Source of the DNA: Streptomyces sp. CB02400
GTDB lineage: Bacteria; Actinomycetota; Actinomycetes; Streptomycetales; Streptomycetaceae
Direction: 5' to 3'
Length of the DNA: 36,362 nucleotides
NCBI RefSeq assembly: GCF_001905725.1
Contig: NZ_LIWB01000032.1
Coordinates: 1 to 36,362, forward strand
Part shown: positions 32,789 through 36,362 of the stretch, piece by piece
How positions within the stretch are numbered: position 1 is the first letter of the stretch
Layout: every line of letters starts with the position of its first letter
Program-made: the position numbers and the translations under genes
The notes under the pieces: generated by a model
Database searches by the model: none
What the model was told of the DNA's origin: nothing
Seen by the model: the letters and a program-made list of their open reading frames with translations, nothing else

Positions 32789-33724
32789 GTGTCGAAGTGT
32801 CGCGTGGTCGTGGTCGCCGAGTCCAGTTCGTCCACTCCTGGGTGTGGCTGTCTCGCTCATCGGTTCGGGAACGCGGCCGACTGGCCGGAGCGTCGGCCCC
32901 GGTATGCCTCGGACATGAGCGACGCGGAGTGGGCCCTGGTGCGGGATCTGCTGCCGGTGCCGTCGTGGATGGCGGGCCGGGGCGGTCGGCCGGAGGGCTA
33001 CTGCCACCGGCAGATGATCGACGCGGTGCGCTACCTGGTCGACAACGGCATCAAATGGAGGGCGATGCCCGCCGACTTCCCGCCGTGGGATCGGGTCTAC
33101 GCCTTCTTCGCCCGCCGGCGGGACATGGGGCTGGTGGGCGAGCTGCACGACCGGCTGCGTGAGGCCGTCCGTCGGGTTGAGGGCCGCAAGGAGGAGCCGA
33201 CCGCGGCGGTCGTGGACTCGCAGCCGGTGAAGGCGGACGCCACCGTCACCCATGCCTCGCGGGGTTTCGACGCCGGCAAGAAGATCAACGGACGCAAGCG
33301 CCACCTGCTCACCGATACCCTCGGACTCCTTCTGGCCGTGCCGGTCACGCCGACCTCCACGACCGACCTGGAAGCCGCCCGCATCCTGTTGCCCACGGCA
33401 AAGAATCACTTCCGGCGGCTGGCGCGGATCTGGGCCGACGGCGGTTGCACCGGCCACCTCACCGACTGGACCAGCCAGTACCTCGGAGCTGTCCTCGACA
33501 TCGTCCGCCGCAGCGACGACGTCCAGGGTTTCCAGGTCCTGCCCCGCCGCTGGGTCGTCGAGAGATCCTTCGCCCGGCTCCTGCGCAGCCGGCGCCTGGT
33601 CCGTGACGACGAACGGCGCACCGACACCAGCGAGGCCGTCGTCCTGTGGTCGATGACCGTGCTCATGAGCCGCCGCCTGTCCGCCCGGCCCCAGCAACCT
33701 CTTGCTCCTCTGCGGGCAGCGTGA
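32789..33724 (+). CDS. IS5-family transposase, full length, 311 aa
   Basis: A complete DDE transposase: the DUF4096-like N-terminal domain (MSDAEWALVRDLLPVPSWMA, HRQMIDAVRYLVDNGIKWRA and PPWDRVYAFFARRRD), first catalytic Asp in AAVVDSQPVKADAT, then KKINGRKRHLLTDTLGLLLA, second Asp in IWADGGCTG and the Glu in RRWVVERSFARLLRSRRL. The motif GGYTG, normal at the second Asp, is GGCTG here. Start is GTG 32789 or ATG 32915; the shared family core begins near MSDAEW. The 3' end overlaps a convergent broken gene by about 60 bases. It is the only apparently intact transposase in the window. Confidence 0.88.
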   Translation: MSKCRVVVVAESSSSTPGCGCLAHRFGNAADWPERRPRYASDMSDAEWALVRDLLPVPSWMAGRGGRPEGYCHRQMIDAVRYLVDNGIKWRAMPADFPPWDRVYAFFARRRDMGLVGELHDRLREAVRRVEGRKEEPTAAVVDSQPVKADATVTHASRGFDAGKKINGRKRHLLTDTLGLLLAVPVTPTSTTDLEAARILLPTAKNHFRRLARIWADGGCTGHLTDWTSQYLGAVLDIVRRSDDVQGFQVLPRRWVVERSFARLLRSRRLVRDDERRTDTSEAVVLWSMTVLMSRRLSARPQQPLAPLRAA

Positions 33725-34174
33725 ACCTGCCCGGCTTGTCCTCCACCAGCCAGCCGCCTTCCACCAGCCGTTTCAGCCGGGCCCGCGCCCCTTCGACACG
33801 GGAGGCGGACGCGCTGTCCCAGCCCAGCACCACCGCCGCCCGCCGGGCGCCCAGCCCGTCTCCTCCCGCCTCCAGGGCGGCGGCCATCAACGCCTGGTAG
33901 CCCACCGACAGCACCTCAATGTCGACCGCGTCCTGGCGGTGGGCACCGCCCGGCGCGGCCCCGTCGGCTTCCGCTGCGGCACGACGGCCACGGCGGGCGC
34001 CTCCTCCTCGGCCAGCGCCTCCAGATACTGTTCCAGGCCGATCACCCGGCGCCTGAGTACTTCTTCCGCCTCCGTCAGGGCGGTCCGCACCCGCTCAAGC
34101 TCGGCTTCGAGCTCCTCCACCCACACCGCCGCGGCCTTCTGCCGCGCTTCCAACACCGCCCGCATCGACGCCAT
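33663..34174 (-). pseudogene. Coiled-coil plus winged-helix-like protein, frameshifted
   Basis: ATG 34174 or 34165 starts MRAVLEARQKAAAVWVEELE, then AELERVRTALTEAEEVLRRR and YLEALAEEEAPAVAVVP, a charged coiled coil. One base is lost near 33935; the next frame continues HRQDAVDIEVLSVGYQALMA, DGLGARRAAVVLGWDSASAS and RARLKRLVEGGWLVEDKPGR, a small winged-helix-like domain ending at 33663. Similar two-part small proteins occur near IS elements in Streptomyces; the function is not known to me. Its 3' end lies inside the IS5 transposase end, so insertion may have altered the last residues. Confidence 0.6.
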
Positions 34175-34286
34175 CCGCCACCCCCCACGACATCTCGGTC
34201 AGCAACGGACCGAGACTCCCGCGACAGCTGGGCTCTCATGCCTGACCAGCGGAAACCACACGTGAGGTTCGGAAAGAGAACGACCT

Positions 34287-34840
34287 CTAGGACCGCCCCC
34301 CCGAGGCCGGATCGAGCCGGCGCACGCCATGAACGAAGCCACGAATCCCGAGGGACACAAGCGCTCCCTGCCGGGCCGACCTCCCGGCATCCGAGCGGAC
34401 AACCCCGGACTCACCGACCACCAGCGCCGCGTCATCAGGCCGTCGATACGCGAGATCGGCCGGGTCGGCGCCGGACCCGCAGTCGAGGATCCACTCCGTG
34501 GAACCGTCGACGGACGGGACGAAGCAGGCGGAGACCTGCTGGAGCTACGGCGTGCCCACGGCACCGCGGAAGTACTTGCCGGTGACGATGTTGACCACGT
34601 TCAACCAGAAGTCGGGGAGCTTCACGCCGCGCTGGTCGGAGTTGACCAAGCCGTCGCGTCAGCTGGTCATGACGACGTCACGGCGCTCCCAAGCCACCTC
34701 GCCGTACGAGGGCACGCCGGGGATGGCGTGGATGCAACTCGATACGCAGTTCCTGGTTCGCCTTGGTTGCCCTTGGGGCGGGACCGCCGTGCCGGACTGC
34801 TCGCCGTCCCTGTCGGGTCGTCCGGGGTCGCTTCTCCCGC
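34287..34840 (-). pseudogene. Broken gene with two in-frame stops, truncated by IS982
   Basis: One minus-strand frame runs from the IS982 end to a stop at 34287, interrupted by TGA at 34659-34661 and TAG at 34545-34547. Between stops the reading is strongly coding-like, with C or G in nearly every third position: CIHAIPGVPSYGEVAWERRD, SDQRGVKLPDFWLNVVNIVT then GKYFRGAVGTP, and VSACFVPSVDGSTEWILDCG. I do not recognise the family. The plus strand also has an open frame here, but its amino-acid composition is poorer. Either the gene decayed after the IS insertion or the stops are recoded, for which there is no evidence. Confidence 0.45.
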
Positions 34841-34861
34841 TAGCTGATCTATTCCAAGGGG

Positions 34862-35765
34862 TCAGTGACCGTAGGCGCTCGGTGAGCACAGGACGGTTTG
34901 TCCGGTCGCTTCGTTGTGCCAGATCGAGGCGGTCAGCGCGAGGATGCGTTGCATGAGGCGTGCTATGACACCGCCGGGTGTGCGCCCTCGGTGCCGTTCG
35001 AGGTCAAGCTGTCCCTTGAAGGTCTCGTTGATCGATTCGATGACCTGCCGCAGCGGCTCGAACAGGGCTGCGCCAGGCCGTTCCCGTTCACCTTTACGGG
35101 CAGGCCGCAGCAACTGGGCTTCGTGCTCGGACAGTTCGCGTTCGAAACCACGGCCGAAGTAGTTCTTGTCGCCGATGAGAGTCTGTCGGGAGCGCTCTCG
35201 CAGAAGCTCGCATTCGGCGGCCAGGAGGTCGAGGAGGGGCTCGCGTTCGTCGGCCTTGGCCCCGGTCAGGACGAAGGCGATGGGCAGGCTCTGAAGGGTG
35301 CACACCAGGTGCAGGCGCAGGCCCCAGAAAAAGCGGCTGTGGCTGGCGCAGTAGCCGTACTCGGCCCAGCCTGCCAGGTCGGAGCGTTTGACGGTCTCGC
35401 GGGAGTGGCCGTATTCCACCGGGGTGGAGTCCACGACATACGTCGTCGCTCCACACCGAGGTGGTGGTGGCCAGGCTTCGCATCGGACCGGCGGCCTTGC
35501 GCAGCCGCTTGTTGTAGCCGGGCTGCTGGGGCAGGCAGGGGAAGAGGTGGCGCAGGCGGGCACGGGCATGGCGGAGCCGTTTGGCCTCGGAGGTGAAGCC
35601 GAGTACCGCCTGCATCGTGGCGGGGGGGGTGACCAGTTCGGCATCACTCAGGCGGGGCGTAATGCCGACCGGCGGGCGCCACGGCGCCATGTCGGGACGC
35701 TCCTTCAGGATGTCGTCGGCCGTCGCATAGAGTGCTGTCGCGAGGGTGTCCACGTCGTTCGTCAC
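34862..35765 (-). pseudogene. IS982-family transposase, frameshifted
   Basis: GTG 35765 starts VTNDVDTLATALYATADDIL, then GITPRLSDAELVTPPATMQA and AKRLRHARARLRHLFPCLPQ. Near 35440 the frame shifts and continues YVVDSTPVEYGHSRETVKRS, AEYGYCASHSRFFWGLRLHL and LPIAFVLTGAKADEREPLLD, with the second Asp in LIGDKNYFGRGFEREL and the Glu in VIESINETFKGQLDLERHRG, ending ALTASIWHNEATGQ... at 34862. The DDE residues are present, so the break is probably young. The outer sequence on the 34.85 kb side (CTAGCTGATCTATTCCAAGG) resembles the reverse complement of the right window end. Confidence 0.88.
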
Positions 35766-35835
35766 AAAACGATCTTGGACGCCCTCGTTCTCGTCTCCGC
35801 AGGCACCCCTTGGACCACACCACCAGGAGGAACCG

Positions 35836-36225
35836 GTGTCGTACCCGCAACCGCTCACCCCCGAGGAGAAGCTCGCCGACGCGAAGAAGCAGCTGAGCCT
35901 CCCGCGTATCGTCGTGATCTGCGGCTCCACCCGCTTCATGACCGAGATGACCGAGGCCGATCTGCGGGAGACCAAAGCCGGAAGGATTGTCGTCAAACCG
36001 GCCTGTGACATGAAGTCGCCGCACGAACTTTGGTCCGATCCTGTCGAGGCCGAGGCGCTGAAGGTTCGACTCGACGATCTGCACCGGGCGAAGATCCGGC
36101 TCGCTGATGAGGTGCTCGTAGTCGGCGACTACATCGGAGACAGCACCCGAGCCGAAATCGCCTACGCCCGGTCGCTGGGCAAGCCCGTGCGGTTCACGCA
36201 CCCCGAAGTCGACCCTGACGCCTGA
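35836..36225 (+). CDS. Nucleoside 2-deoxyribosyltransferase-like protein, 129 aa
   Basis: A small Rossmann-like protein resembling nucleoside 2-deoxyribosyltransferases, which move deoxyribose between bases and share a fold with predicted nucleotide-processing proteins of phages and mobile elements. RIVVICGSTR at residues 24-33 is the phosphate/base-binding start, and DEVLVVGDYIGDSTRAEIAY (about 91-110) has the conserved Asp and the STRxEI segment containing the likely catalytic Glu. The ending ARSLGKPVRFTHPE fits the family. GTG 35836 follows AGGAGG at five bases. The IS982 element is divergent, sharing the short gap. The actual substrate is unknown. Confidence 0.8.
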   Translation: MSYPQPLTPEEKLADAKKQLSLPRIVVICGSTRFMTEMTEADLRETKAGRIVVKPACDMKSPHELWSDPVEAEALKVRLDDLHRAKIRLADEVLVVGDYIGDSTRAEIAYARSLGKPVRFTHPEVDPDA

Positions 36226-36311
36226 CCGCCCGCTGCCACCTCGACAACCAGGGCCGGCAGCCCGCCGCCTGACCGTCTCGCGGTGGCTTCGGCCGCCGCC
36301 CACCCCACACC

Positions 36312-36362
36312 CTCCGCAGGCGTCCCTTGGAATTGATCATCTAGGCCCAATACCGGTGATTT
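36312..36362. repeat. Terminal repeat at right window end (IS-end-like)
   Basis: CTCCGCAGGC-gt-CCCTTGGA (36312-36331) repeats 35795-35814 with two mismatches, in the gap before the previous gene. The following CCCTTGGAATTGATCATCTAG resembles the reverse complement of the IS982 left flank near 34843-34862, and the last 21 bases mirror the left window end. The outermost bases therefore probably belong to another IS copy. Confidence 0.5.

Noticed and set aside
34498..34956. Plus-strand gene of 152 codons
   Set aside because: The minus strand gives a more natural protein composition in the same stretch, and the plus frame runs into the IS982 tail.
1..36362. tRNA, rRNA or riboswitch elements
   Set aside because: No cloverleaf with a TTCGA arm or known RNA motif was recognised by eye; a covariance-model scan could not be run.
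1..36362. All frameshifts being sequencing errors
   Set aside because: Several fall in G/C runs and could be errors, but stop codons, the lost tpg start, and deletions in dps, tap and the decarboxylase-family gene cannot be, and long genes in the same window are undamaged.

Overview
The DNA is very GC-rich, its codons end mostly in G or C, and many gene families are typical of Streptomyces (stand-alone HATPase proteins, a SpoIIE-type phosphatase with PAS and GAF domains, MmyB-like XRE regulators, Tap/Tpg telomere proteins, replication-relaxation proteins). I read it as an accessory, probably subtelomeric or plasmid-derived, stretch of a Streptomyces or close relative. The two ends of the window carry related inverted sequences resembling insertion-sequence ends, so the window is probably a contig that stopped in repeated elements.

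Layout. 1-2.6 kb: a small hypothetical gene, an IS5-type relic, a CPCC-type cysteine-rich protein and a frameshifted IS630 element. 3.3-4.7 kb: an intact stand-alone condensation-domain enzyme. 5.0-7.4 kb: IS6 and DNA-binding-protein fragments, an anti-sigma-factor-like ATPase with a small partner gene, and a SUKH immunity relic. 7.4-9.4 kb: a LysR regulator divergent from a cupin reading frame that runs into a DoxX-like membrane protein, with a palindromic operator between them. 9.4-11.5 kb: an intact DHFR/RibD-like reductase between two broken immunity-type genes and a dps gene with an internal deletion. 11.7-15.4 kb: an intact family-3 solute-binding lipoprotein convergent with a 921-residue membrane sensor phosphatase. 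15.7-17.4 kb: two tails of one transposase family around a small hypothetical gene. 17.4-20.0 kb: a broken two-component system whose kinase is joined to remnants of the telomere genes tpg and tap, then a GNAT acetyltransferase. 20.5-24.8 kb: a hypothetical protein, a phosphotriesterase tail, two secreted proteins, and fragments of replication-relaxation and DUF6262 proteins. 24.9-29.2 kb: a decaying cluster (alcohol dehydrogenase/quinone oxidoreductase chimera, DUF2255, SDR, cupin, carboxymuconolactone decarboxylase family) divergent from an intact MmyB-like regulator with a near-perfect 17-nt palindrome between them. 29.6-31.1 kb: a cysteine-rich hypothetical gene enclosed by a 56-bp inverted repeat. 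31.1-36.2 kb: an endonuclease-VII-domain protein, an intact IS5 transposase, broken genes, a frameshifted IS982 element and a nucleoside 2-deoxyribosyltransferase-like protein.

Overall, intact regulators and enzymes sit among at least fifteen broken genes and six or more IS relics. The larger genes (phosphatase, condensation enzyme, LysR, XRE, endonuclease VII) are undamaged. The damage elsewhere includes stop codons, a lost start codon and deletions as well as frameshifts, so much of it looks like real decay, although single-base shifts in G/C runs could partly be sequencing errors.

The most unusual structures are the tap-tpg relic fused in frame to a histidine kinase, the gene flanked by long inverted repeats, and the MmyB-regulator cluster with its palindrome. 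I do not see a clearly new intact multi-gene system.
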